Assembly: GCA_021803845.1 (NCBI GenBank)
Contig: JAJZLA010000057.1
Location: 1 to 7,988, forward strand
Source of the DNA: a bacterium
GTDB taxonomy: Bacteria > SZUA-79 > Acidulodesulfobacterales > Acidulodesulfobacteraceae
Reading direction: 5' to 3'
DNA length: 7,988 bases
In this document: positions 1 through 6,469 of the stretch, in pieces
How positions within the stretch are numbered: position 1 is the first letter of the stretch
Layout of the letters: every line of letters begins with the position of its first letter
The notes under the pieces: generated by a model
Told to the model about the DNA's origin: nothing
Databases searched by the model: none
Seen by the model: the letters and a program-made list of their open reading frames with translations, nothing else
Program-made: the position numbers and the translations under genes

Positions 1-300
1 AAAATTTCATCGCATTCTATTCTTTCGGGGCTTACGGGAGAAATTCATGTAGAGAAGGATGACGGAATAGCCATTTATACGCGCAAAGGGTTATGCATCA
101 AGTTTGGAATAGGCAATTATAGGAATAAACTTAAAACGCTGAAGAAACTTTTTTTAGAAATTAATGCGATTCATATTAGATATAAAAATTATATAAATTT
201 GGAATATAAAAACGAAGCCGTTATAAAAGTAAATAAAGGTTCGAGGGTTTTGCCTGCCGGTTATAAAGCAGAACATATTAACGGCGATATATTTAAATAA
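1..300 (+). CDS. ftsQ: Cell division protein FtsQ/DivIB, C-terminal end (5' partial)
   Basis: Frame 1 is open from the first base to the TAA at 298-300 and gives the last 99 residues of a protein; the start lies outside the window. FtsQ is a bitopic inner-membrane protein of the divisome that binds FtsB and FtsL and links early to late division proteins. Only the C-terminal part of the periplasmic region is visible. It has the family's typical pattern: a hydrophobic/charged strand, then a FGIGNYRNKLKTLKKLF segment (FtsQ proteins usually have a glycine-containing turn followed by a K/R-rich helix here), then two closing beta strands (IHIRYKNYINLEYKNEAVIKV) that end in the FtsB-binding region. 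The position directly upstream of ftsA supports the call. Sequence conservation in FtsQ is low, so the identification rests on this pattern plus context. The remaining lysine-rich tail looks unstructured. Confidence 0.85.
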   Translation, partial: KISSHSILSGLTGEIHVEKDDGIAIYTRKGLCIKFGIGNYRNKLKTLKKLFLEINAIHIRYKNYINLEYKNEAVIKVNKGSRVLPAGYKAEHINGDIFK

Positions 301-326
301 TTAAGTGTTTTCTATATATACATAAC

Positions 327-331
327 AGAGG
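327..331 (+). promoter_or_regulatory. Ribosome binding site that decides the ftsA start
   Basis: AGAGG at 327-331 touches the first possible TTG (332) with no spacer, but lies 6 bases before the second in-frame TTG (338). Normal Shine-Dalgarno spacing therefore selects TTG 338. This is read directly from the sequence; usage has not been tested. Confidence 0.6.
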
Positions 332-337
332 TTGAGA

Positions 338-1573
338 TTGGAAAAAAACGATAACATTTTCGTGGGCTTAGATATCGGGACTACAAAAGTCTGCGCTATA
401 GTCGCCGAAGCAAAAGACGATTCTTTGGATATCATAGGCGTAGGCAACAGCAGTTCGACCGGATTAAAAAACGGAGTAGTCGTAAATATCGAAAATACGG
501 TAGATTCTATTGCCAAAGCCGTGGAAGACGCGGAATTAATGGCGGGCTATCAGATTCAATCCGCCACGGTCGGCATTGCGGGTTCCCATATCCGCGGTTT
601 CAGCGGCAGGGGCATCGTAGCCGTCAAAAGCAGGGAAGTGGCACAGCAGGACGTTGAAAGGGTTTTGTCCGCGGCGAAAACCATATCCATACCTATCGAC
701 CATGAGGTTATACACGTAATTCCGCAGGGTTTTTCCGTGGACGACCAGGACGACGTTAAAAATCCCGTAGGCATGAGCGGGCTCAGGCTGGAAGCTACCG
801 TACATATAGTCACCGCTTCAAGCATAGCCGCGCAGAATATAGTTAAATGCGTCAATAAAGCAGGAATAGACGTTTCCGAAATCGTACTCGAACAGATAGC
901 GTCAAGCGAAGCCGTGCTGACCGAAGACGAAAAAGAGCTCGGAGTGGCGCTTATCGATATAGGCGGCGGAACGACCGACATTGCAATTTTTAACGGCGGA
1001 AACATAATACATACTTTCGTCATCCCTAAAGGAGGACAGAGCGTTACGAGCGACGTATCTAAGGGAACTACGACTATACCTCAGGAAGCGGAAAAAATAA
1101 AGATAAGATACGGAATAGCAAAAGAGTCTCTTGCAGGAAAAGACGAAATAATAGAAATTCCAGGATTCGGCGGCAGACCGCCTAGACCTATATCGCGGCA
1201 GCTGCTCGGTAATATTATCGAACAGAGAATGGCGGAAATTTTTACTTGGATAAGAAAGAATATAGAGAAGAACGGTCTGGAAAGCAAGATTCTTTCCGGT
1301 TACGTTATTACCGGAGGTGCGGCGTTAATAGACGGTTCGGCGGAACTTGCCGAAGAAATTTTTAACGCTCCGGTAAGAATAGGCTATCCTTTAAACGTCG
1401 GCGGTTTGACCGATGCAGTCGGTTCTCCTGTGTATTCCACCGCCGTAGGTCTCGTGAAATATGCTTATAAAAACGGTAAGCGGAACAAAAAAGCTTTTTT
1501 TTATAAAAAAGGGGATAGTTTTATAGACGAAATTAAAAAATGGTTTTCCGATTTGCTTGATTACTTCTTTTAA
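338..1573 (+). CDS. ftsA: Cell division protein FtsA, actin-like membrane anchor of the Z-ring
   Basis: FtsA is an actin-fold ATPase that tethers FtsZ polymers to the cytoplasmic membrane and recruits late divisome proteins. The 411-residue product is the usual family length. The phosphate-1 loop (VGLDIGTTK) is near residues 9-17, the phosphate-2 loop (ALIDIGGGTTD) at 204-214, and the adenosine motif (VITGGAALIDG) begins at 323. Between the first two lies the 1C subdomain, characteristic of FtsA in place of actin's 1B. The last 18 residues, SFIDEIKKWFSDLLDYFF, alternate hydrophobic and charged residues and fit the amphipathic membrane-targeting helix. The start is TTG 338 by RBS spacing; TTG 332 would add two residues. 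The gene begins 37 bases after ftsQ and is followed by ftsZ, the usual division-cluster order. The call is essentially certain. Confidence 0.97.
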   Translation: MEKNDNIFVGLDIGTTKVCAIVAEAKDDSLDIIGVGNSSSTGLKNGVVVNIENTVDSIAKAVEDAELMAGYQIQSATVGIAGSHIRGFSGRGIVAVKSREVAQQDVERVLSAAKTISIPIDHEVIHVIPQGFSVDDQDDVKNPVGMSGLRLEATVHIVTASSIAAQNIVKCVNKAGIDVSEIVLEQIASSEAVLTEDEKELGVALIDIGGGTTDIAIFNGGNIIHTFVIPKGGQSVTSDVSKGTTTIPQEAEKIKIRYGIAKESLAGKDEIIEIPGFGGRPPRPISRQLLGNIIEQRMAEIFTWIRKNIEKNGLESKILSGYVITGGAALIDGSAELAEEIFNAPVRIGYPLNVGGLTDAVGSPVYSTAVGLVKYAYKNGKRNKKAFFYKKGDSFIDEIKKWFSDLLDYFF

Positions 1574-1580
1574 TTAAACT

Positions 1581-1607
1581 TTGTTAATTTATTTTACGAT
1601 ATATAAT
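1581..1607 (+). promoter_or_regulatory. Possible ftsZ-proximal sigma-70 promoter
   Basis: TTGTTA (1581-1586) and a perfect TATAAT (1602-1607) lie in the 113-base gap between ftsA and ftsZ, separated by 15 bases. An overlapping TAATAA at 1604-1609 would give a 17-base spacer. The gap is strongly AT-rich, so chance matches are likely. An internal ftsZ promoter is common in division clusters, which gives some prior support. It would leave a leader of about 70 bases before ATG 1687. Confidence 0.35.
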
Positions 1608-1676
1608 AATGTAATGCAGTACCCAATTTAAATACGGAGACGGAATTAAATTGCGGCACTGCCACAAAATAGCGAC

Positions 1677-1681
1677 GGAGG
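1677..1681 (+). promoter_or_regulatory. Ribosome binding site fixing the ftsZ start
   Basis: GGAGG at 1677-1681 lies 5 bases before ATG 1687 and is the strongest Shine-Dalgarno in the window. It argues for ATG 1687 over the in-frame TTG at 1651. A second, weaker ACGGAG lies at 1634-1639, 11 bases before that TTG. Confidence 0.75.
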
Positions 1682-1686
1682 ATATC

Positions 1687-2901
1687 ATGTTAGAATTTAT
1701 CGAGAACAACGAACTGGCGGCAAAAATAAAAGTTATAGGAGTAGGCGGAGGCGGCGGAAACGCCGTTAACACCATGATAGCGGCGGGGCTTTCCGGAGCC
1801 GAGTTCATAGTCGCCAATACCGACGCTCAGGCGCTGAAAGCAAATTTATCCAATATTAAAATTCAGCTTGGAGAACAGGTAACCAGAGGACTCGGTGCAG
1901 GGGCTAATCCGGAAGTCGGCAGAAAATCCGCTATGGAAGACAGGGAAAAGATTAAAGAACTTCTCGAAGGTTCCGACATGGTTTTTATTACCGCAGGACT
2001 AGGAGGAGGCACAGGAACGGGCGCCGCGCCGATAATCGCCGAAATTGCAAAAGAAGTAGGGGCGCTGACCGTTGCCGTCGTTACAAAACCTTTTATTTTT
2101 GAAGGAAACAGAAGAATGAAACAGGCGGAAGAAGGATTGAGGGAATTAAGAAACACGGTCGATACCGTAATTACCATACCTAATCAGAGGCTTCTCGCCG
2201 TCGCCGGTAAAAATACTTCCATGATAGACGCTTTTAAAAAAGTCGACGAGGTTCTTTTGCAGGCGGTCAAGGGCATATCCGATTTAATAAACGTTCACGG
2301 TCTTATAAACGTCGATTTTGCGGACGTTAAAACTATTATGTCGGAAATGGGTATGGCTCTTATGGGAACAGGAATAGCGCAAGGCGAAAACAGGGCATTG
2401 GAAGCGGCGCAGAAAGCTGTTTCCAGTCCTCTTTTAGAAGATATTAAGATAGAAGGTGCAAGAGGACTCCTTATAAATATCGCAGGCGGAAAAGACATGG
2501 GTATAGCCGAGGTAAGCGAAGCCGCCGAAAAGATTAAGTCCGAAGCTCATCCCGACGCCAATATAATATTCGGAGCGGTTATAGACGACGAACTTGAAGA
2601 TAGTATGATGATTACGGTCATAGCTACGGGTTTAGGCGGCGAAGCCAAGCCTGTTTCTTTAGTTTCGGTTCAGGGCGGAGCAGCCGGCGGTTCTCAGCAG
2701 GCGCAGGGATTAAGCCAGACCGTTAAAGCGCCGTTTTCCGAAGACGATAATACTCCGCCGGTTAAACCTGTTTCCGATACCGTCGTAAATATAAAAGAAA
2801 TGCCTTCGTATATCGAAAGATTTTCCGATGCGGAAGAGGAAGTCAATTACGAGGACGACCAGTGGGATATTCCTACGTTTATGAGAAAGCAGGCGGATTA
2901 A
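1687..2901 (+). CDS. ftsZ: Cell division GTPase FtsZ
   Basis: FtsZ is the tubulin-like GTPase that forms the Z-ring at the division site. The 404-residue product has the full family layout. The glycine-rich nucleotide loop GVGGGGGNA is at 18-26. The tubulin signature [10 protein letters not shown] is at 106-115. The T7 catalytic loop NVDFADV is at 208-214, with the two aspartates (D210, D213) that complete the active site of the neighbouring subunit. A linker of about 70 residues (roughly 318-390), rich in G, Q, S and acidic residues, precedes the conserved C-terminal peptide [11 protein letters not shown] (394-404), which docks onto FtsA. ATG 1687 gives the common MLEF-type N-terminus and has a strong RBS; TTG 1651 would add 12 residues with no family counterpart that I recognise. 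No key residue is missing. Confidence 0.99.
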   Translation: MLEFIENNELAAKIKVIGVGGGGGNAVNTMIAAGLSGAEFIVANTDAQALKANLSNIKIQLGEQVTRGLGAGANPEVGRKSAMEDREKIKELLEGSDMVFITAGLGGGTGTGAAPIIAEIAKEVGALTVAVVTKPFIFEGNRRMKQAEEGLRELRNTVDTVITIPNQRLLAVAGKNTSMIDAFKKVDEVLLQAVKGISDLINVHGLINVDFADVKTIMSEMGMALMGTGIAQGENRALEAAQKAVSSPLLEDIKIEGARGLLINIAGGKDMGIAEVSEAAEKIKSEAHPDANIIFGAVIDDELEDSMMITVIATGLGGEAKPVSLVSVQGGAAGGSQQAQGLSQTVKAPFSEDDNTPPVKPVSDTVVNIKEMPSYIERFSDAEEEVNYEDDQWDIPTFMRKQAD

Positions 2902-2925
2902 TTTAATAATATTATTATATATTTT

Positions 2926-3318
2926 ATGCCAAACTCTAAAGGCGATAAAGCGGACGGTTTTGCCGATTACGATATCAAAGCAAAAATCTGGCTTGAAAAA
3001 AACGGCGAACCGGTTTTCGGAATGGGCAGGTTTATACTTTTAAAAAAAATAGAAACTTCCGGTTCTATTGCTTCCGCCGCAAAAGAACTAAGGTATTCGT
3101 ATAAAAAAGCATGGAGTTTCATAAATCTCATGGAAAAGAGATTCGGCTTCAAACTCGTCGATAAAAAAATAGGCGGAAAGTACGGGGGCGGTTCAGTTTT
3201 AACGGAGCATGCAAAAAAAATAATGGCGGAATACGAAGAACTGCTTGCAAAGGAAAAGACTTTCTTAGGAAATTATCATGCGCAAACCCCGCATCTCTTG
3301 CAGCCCTCGAAACACTGA
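2926..3318 (+). CDS. Half-size ModE-like (LysR-type HTH) DNA-binding regulator
   Basis: This 130-residue protein resembles the N-terminal DNA-binding domain of the molybdate regulator ModE. A short lead strand (IKAKIWLEKNGEPVFGMGR, about 17-35) is followed by a helix-turn-helix (SGSIASAAKELRYSYKKAWSFINLM, about 45-69). Then comes a glycine-rich wing (GGKYGGG, 83-89) and a closing helix (about 91-111). Full-length ModE (about 260 residues) continues into molybdate-binding Mop/TOBE domains, which are absent here, so the ligand, if any, is unknown. ATG 2926 is the first in-frame start after the ftsZ stop 24 bases earlier, and no clear Shine-Dalgarno precedes it; translation may be coupled to ftsZ or weak. 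The last 14 codons, including the stop (residues YHAQTPHLLQPSKH), lie antisense to the 3' end of the radical-SAM gene and have no counterpart in the domain. Target genes cannot be read from the sequence. Confidence 0.85.
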   Translation: MPNSKGDKADGFADYDIKAKIWLEKNGEPVFGMGRFILLKKIETSGSIASAAKELRYSYKKAWSFINLMEKRFGFKLVDKKIGGKYGGGSVLTEHAKKIMAEYEELLAKEKTFLGNYHAQTPHLLQPSKH

Positions 3319-5072
3319 GGCGTAGTTTTAAGGTCAAGCGCCCTTTTATATTCTTCCAGCAGGTATTTTTTCGTAACGCCCTGGTCTATAATATCCCACG
3401 GAAGAAGTTCGTCCGTGCCTATTTTCCTGATAAATCCATCCATGCGGTATCCTTTGTCTTCCGCAGCTTTTTTAATGCTTGTTTTGTTAAGAAAAGAATA
3501 TATCGAAATATCGACAGAAAGCCTTGAACCTCTCGCAAAAAAAGCCTCCATGAACGCGGCGTTTAAAGAGTTTATATTTACGTCAAGATTAGGCATGTTT
3601 TTTAGACCGTTCGCAATGTAAGCAGCTTTTTTTCTCAAAATTTTTAAATCTTCAAAATTTTCCCACTGAAGAGGCGTCCATGCTTTAGGCACGAAAGGGC
3701 TGAACGAAGCGGTCAGTTTGCCTATTCTTTTGTTTGCCTTAGAGGCCGATATAAATTCTTTAAGAATTTCTTTGACTAATTTTACCGTATCGTCCAGATC
3801 GTCTTTGTTTTCATACGGCAGTCCGAACATAAAATATAGTTTTATCCCCGTTATGCCCCTTTTGACGATATCGCCGACGGATGTTATTATATTTTCGTTG
3901 CTTAAAACTTTATTGAGCATTTTTTTCAGGCGTTCGGAGCCTGTTTCTATTCCGAGGGTTACCGTTTTTATGCCGGATTCTTTAATCATATCCAGATTGT
4001 TTTCGTCTAAACAGTCGAATCTGACGGACGACAAAGAAAAATTTCTGCCGGAGTCTAAAGAAAAGCGCATAATTTTGCCTATATTTTTACCGTCCATAGT
4101 CCCGAATCCTACGAATCCGGCTTTTTCGTTTTCGCCGGTAGCGGATACCGCCTCGTTAACGGCGTCTATCTTAGACTCCCTTAAAGGCAGGTAAATAAAG
4201 CCTGCGCTGCAAAATCTGCATCCCCTTTTACATCCCCTTTCTATTTCTATCATATTTATATTGCTTAATTCCGAAAATTCCGTAGTAATAACCGATGAAG
4301 AAAACGAAATATTTTCGTCCGTCCAGCGCCTTGCGGCTCTTTTAGGAAAACCTTTTGCTATTTTAATTTCGTTTAAAATATAAGGGTTTTTTGAATCGAA
4401 AATAAAATCGTATGCCGAAGGAACGTATATTCCTTTAATTCCGGCAGACGAATTTATAATTTCATATTTATCCGGTTTATTTTGAGATTTAATTTTTTCA
4501 AAAAAATCCGGAAAGATTGCCTCCGCTTCGCCTATAAACATAAGGTCGAAAAGCGGCGCGACCGGTTCGGGATTTAAAAACGCGATAACTCCGCCCGCCA
4601 TAATAATAGGAAAGGCGCCGTTTCTGTCTTTAGACAAAAAAGGTATTTTTTCCGCCGACAAGATAGAAAGTATATTTACGAAATCGTTTTCGTAGCTTAA
4701 AGAAAAAAATATAAAATCGTAATCTTTGAGCCTCCGCCTTGTTTCGAGAGATATAACGCCCTTAGATAAATCGTCCTGCATAAAAGCTCTATCGCAGGAC
4801 ATAAAGCCGGAACGGTTTATCAGTTCGTACGCCCTTAAAAAACCTAGATTAGACATTGCTACGCCGTAATAGTTAGGGAAAACCATTACTGCTTTTAAAT
4901 AGGCGTTTGCCCTGTTTAAATTTTCAAGACGGTTGCGTTCAGACTTTAAGTAGATATCGTATAATCCGCCGATATCTCTATATGCCGGATTTCGCCGTGC
5001 AGGGTTATTAAATTTATAATCTTTCATAAAATGAGGCGATATTTCGTCTGCGTCTGCCGTATACGCAGACAT
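3276..5072 (-). CDS. Radical SAM protein with B12-binding-like N-terminal region and 4-Cys tail
   Basis: Radical SAM enzymes use a [4Fe-4S] cluster and S-adenosylmethionine to start radical reactions; this one's substrate is not known to me. Numbered from ATG 5072 (598 residues), the cluster motif CKRGCRFC has C281, C285 and C288. Upstream, about 60-200 resembles the cobalamin-binding Rossmann region of B12-type radical SAM proteins (VMVFPNYYGVAMSNLGFLRAY, then IIMAGGVIAFLNPEPVAP and FIGEAEAIFPDFF), but without a DxHxxG motif. Downstream are LGIETGSERLKKMLNK and LYFMFGLPYENKDDLDD, typical of the barrel, then FSPFVPKAWTPLQW. The extreme C-terminus CFEGCKRCGVCA carries C587, C591, C594 and C597. 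As I recall, this fits the uncharacterised family TIGR03960, often paired with a DUF2344 protein, which is not seen here. The start is uncertain: TTG 5102 overlaps cbiX by 23 bases, ATG 5072 starts 7 bases after it, ATG 5027 is also possible, and none has a good RBS. Co-transcription with cbiX is likely. Confidence 0.88.
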   Translation of the reverse strand: MSAYTADADEISPHFMKDYKFNNPARRNPAYRDIGGLYDIYLKSERNRLENLNRANAYLKAVMVFPNYYGVAMSNLGFLRAYELINRSGFMSCDRAFMQDDLSKGVISLETRRRLKDYDFIFFSLSYENDFVNILSILSAEKIPFLSKDRNGAFPIIMAGGVIAFLNPEPVAPLFDLMFIGEAEAIFPDFFEKIKSQNKPDKYEIINSSAGIKGIYVPSAYDFIFDSKNPYILNEIKIAKGFPKRAARRWTDENISFSSSVITTEFSELSNINMIEIERGCKRGCRFCSAGFIYLPLRESKIDAVNEAVSATGENEKAGFVGFGTMDGKNIGKIMRFSLDSGRNFSLSSVRFDCLDENNLDMIKESGIKTVTLGIETGSERLKKMLNKVLSNENIITSVGDIVKRGITGIKLYFMFGLPYENKDDLDDTVKLVKEILKEFISASKANKRIGKLTASFSPFVPKAWTPLQWENFEDLKILRKKAAYIANGLKNMPNLDVNINSLNAAFMEAFFARGSRLSVDISIYSFLNKTSIKKAAEDKGYRMDGFIRKIGTDELLPWDIIDQGVTKKYLLEEYKRALDLKTTPQCFEGCKRCGVCA

Positions 5073-5079
5073 ATAATAT

Positions 5080-5457
5080 CTATAGTGGTTTAACGGCGGC
5101 AATTTTTTCTGCGACGAGGTCGGCGATTCTTTCGTCCACTCCCAGATAATCGCCGAGTTTAAAATTTATTTCGGGGTATTTTTCGCCGTATTTTCTTAAT
5201 ATTTCAGGAATATCCCTCGAAACGTGGTTTCCGGAATAAAGGAAATAAGGGATTACGTATATTGAATCAAAATTTTCTTCCGCCAATTTTTCCAGCATAT
5301 CGTTTATGTTGGGTTCCGCAAATTCTAAATATGCGCATTCGATTTTAATATCCTCGAACGGCACTTTAGACCTTATTATATCGGTCATATTTCTTAGAAT
5401 ATCGTTTGCGTCGCTTCTTCTTGAGCCGTGACCGAGAAGCACTACCGATTCTTTCAT
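5080..5457 (-). CDS. Small CbiX/SirB-like sirohydrochlorin chelatase
   Basis: This 125-residue protein matches the short form of CbiX, which inserts cobalt (or, in SirB, iron) into sirohydrochlorin for cobalamin or siroheme synthesis. Short forms of 120-130 residues work as homodimers, while long forms are tandem duplications. The start VVLLGHGSRR (5-14) has the first metal-site histidine, H10; PYFLYSGNHVSRDIP (70-84) has the second, H78, in its usual setting. ATG 5457 has AGGA 9 bases upstream. The gene ends 7 bases before ATG 5072 of the radical-SAM gene, or overlaps its TTG start, so the two form an operon. No other tetrapyrrole gene is nearby. Cobalt versus iron cannot be decided from sequence; pairing with a possible B12-dependent protein leans towards cobalt (inference). 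A family member with another substrate is possible. Confidence 0.88.
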   Translation of the reverse strand: MKESVVLLGHGSRRSDANDILRNMTDIIRSKVPFEDIKIECAYLEFAEPNINDMLEKLAEENFDSIYVIPYFLYSGNHVSRDIPEILRKYGEKYPEINFKLGDYLGVDERIADLVAEKIAAVKPL

Positions 5458-5466
5458 ATTTTTTTA

Positions 5467-5470
5467 TCCT
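5467..5470 (-). promoter_or_regulatory. Ribosome binding site of the CbiX-like gene
   Basis: On the - strand, AGGA (complement of tcct at 5467-5470), within AAAGGAT, lies 9 bases before ATG 5457. It is purine-rich and of reasonable strength. No clear -10/-35 pair for this gene was found further upstream. Confidence 0.5.
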
Positions 5471-5494
5471 TTTTCTTTTGCATTCAAATTTGTG

Positions 5495-5568
5495 ATGGTA
5501 CCGGTACCGAAATATTATGGGGACAGAATTCAATTCTGTCCCCATCACAAAATTGACGCCGGTACCAT
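5495..5568. repeat. Outer inverted repeat with GGTACC units around the palindrome
   Basis: ATGGTACCGG (5495-5504) and CCGGTACCAT (5559-5568) are exact reverse complements of 10 bases, separated by 54 bases that contain the central palindrome. The left side also holds a self-complementary GGTACCGGTACC (5497-5508), two GGTACC units in tandem. In addition, TTTGTGATGG (5489-5498) is the exact reverse complement of CCATCACAAA (5542-5551), so several hairpins could compete. The role is unknown: the repeat could be a remnant of a small element, a nested operator, or a folding region. Confidence 0.6.
5517..5545. repeat. Perfect 14+14 base palindrome, REP-like
   Basis: ATGGGGACAGAATT (5517-5530) and its exact reverse complement (5532-5545) flank a single C at 5531. 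The element lies in the 175-base region between the divergent chelatase and ABC genes and ends 7 bases before the ABC promoter's -35. There is no T-tract on either side, so it does not look like an intrinsic terminator. From memory, GGGGACAGAATT-type palindromes are found near REP-associated tyrosine transposases in several bacteria; I could not check this. It could equally be an operator. No transposase is in the window. Confidence 0.8.
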
Positions 5569-5581
5569 AGTATTATATAAT
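5553..5581 (+). promoter_or_regulatory. Near-consensus sigma-70 promoter of the ABC ATPase gene
   Basis: TTGACG (5553-5558, five of six consensus bases) is followed after exactly 17 bases by TATAAT (5576-5581, six of six). The start site would fall near 5588, leaving a leader of about 45 bases before ATG 5633. The right arm of the GGTACC inverted repeat lies inside the spacer, and the 14+14 palindrome ends just upstream of the -35. The -10 sits within a 12-base self-complementary TATTATATAATA (5571-5582). Confidence 0.75.
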
Positions 5582-5632
5582 ATTACCATGTATTGCGCAA
5601 TAACCGGCGCATTCCTAAAAAGGGGATGAAAA

Positions 5633-6454
5633 ATGCAGGAAAACGGAGAAACTGCCGCTGTTAAGGTAGAAAACCTGGTAAAAAAATATAAAGACGTTAC
5701 CGCGGTAAACGATATATCGTTTACGGTAAACAAGGGAGATTTTTTTGCTTTTCTGGGGCCTAACGGAGCGGGCAAGACTACGACCATAAAGATTTTATGC
5801 ACGCTTATACTGCCTACGAGCGGAAATGCATATATAAACGGTTACGATACTGCGAAGGATAAAAAAAACGTAAGGAAATCCATCGGATTGGTGTTTCAGG
5901 ACCCGACGCTCGATAACGACCTAAGCGCATATGAAAATTTGAGTTTCCATGCAAAATTATACGGAATGGAAAAAAAAGCGGCTAAAGAAAGGATAGATTA
6001 TATATTAAATTTTATTGATTTATATGAATACAGGGACAAACCGGTAAAGCGTCTTTCGGGAGGAATGAAAAGAAGGCTCGAAGTGGGACGCGGACTTCTT
6101 CATTCTCCTTCCGTTCTTTTTCTTGACGAACCCACGGTAGGATTAGACATTCAAACAAGAATAAATATGTGGGACTTTATCGATAAATTAAGAATAAAAG
6201 AGAAAACCACGATATTTTTAACTACGCATTACATAGAAGAAGCCGAAAATTGCGATAAAATAGCTATTATCGACCATGGAAAAATAGTAGCGATAGACAG
6301 TCCTCAAGCCTTAAAAAAATTAACGGAGTCAAAACACGGCGAAATTCCTACCCTTTCCGACGTTTTTTTATCTCTCGTCGGCAGGGAGATAAGGGAAGAA
6401 ACCTGTTCGGCTTTAGACGGAATGAGGCAGTTCGGCAGGGCGTTAAGGCGGTAA
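5633..6454 (+). CDS. ABC transporter ATP-binding protein, DrrA/ABC-2 type, no adjacent permease
   Basis: This 273-residue cytoplasmic ATPase would power export by an ABC-2 type membrane partner. All motifs are intact: Walker A GPNGAGKTT (42-50), Q-loop Q89 in FQDPTLDND, signature LSGGM (141-145), Walker B VLFLDEP (161-167) with catalytic E166, D-loop GLD (170-172) and switch histidine H199. LVFQDPTLDNDLSAYENL and LSDVFLSLVGREIRE are typical of the DrrA (daunorubicin resistance) branch, which also includes many uncharacterised exporters, so the substrate cannot be given. An in-frame TGA 6 bases upstream makes ATG 5633 the first possible start, with AAGGGG 7 bases before it. DrrA-type genes are normally followed at once by the permease; here the next gene converges on the other strand after 15 bases, so the partner must be elsewhere or is lost. 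The tail after REIREE (about 256-273) is not a family feature that I recognise. Confidence 0.93.
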   Translation: MQENGETAAVKVENLVKKYKDVTAVNDISFTVNKGDFFAFLGPNGAGKTTTIKILCTLILPTSGNAYINGYDTAKDKKNVRKSIGLVFQDPTLDNDLSAYENLSFHAKLYGMEKKAAKERIDYILNFIDLYEYRDKPVKRLSGGMKRRLEVGRGLLHSPSVLFLDEPTVGLDIQTRINMWDFIDKLRIKEKTTIFLTTHYIEEAENCDKIAIIDHGKIVAIDSPQALKKLTESKHGEIPTLSDVFLSLVGREIREETCSALDGMRQFGRALRR

Positions 6455-6469
6455 TTCAAGGCGTCGGTT

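Noticed and set aside
556..1023. 155-codon open frame on the - strand inside ftsA
   Set aside because: It is antisense to conserved FtsA motifs, has no RBS and is serine/threonine-rich as expected of a shadow.
1863..2177. 104-codon open frame on the - strand inside ftsZ
   Set aside because: It is antisense to the FtsZ GTPase core, with no domain and no RBS.
3319..3347. GGCG/CGCC stem followed by CTTTTATA after the regulator, as a terminator
   Set aside because: A 4-base stem with a 16-base loop is too weak, and the site is coding sequence of the radical-SAM gene.
3718..4194. 158-codon open frame on the + strand inside the radical-SAM gene
   Set aside because: It lies wholly antisense to a well-supported gene and shows no domain; the composition (many S, F, I) is typical of a shadow frame.
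5517..5545. Palindrome read as an intrinsic terminator
   Set aside because: It has a 1-base centre, no T-tract on either strand, and sits upstream of two divergent genes, not downstream of any.
5626..5664. ATG 5626 opening a 12-codon frame across the ABC start
   Set aside because: The purine run touches this ATG with no spacing, and the frame is short and without features; ATG 5633 is better placed.
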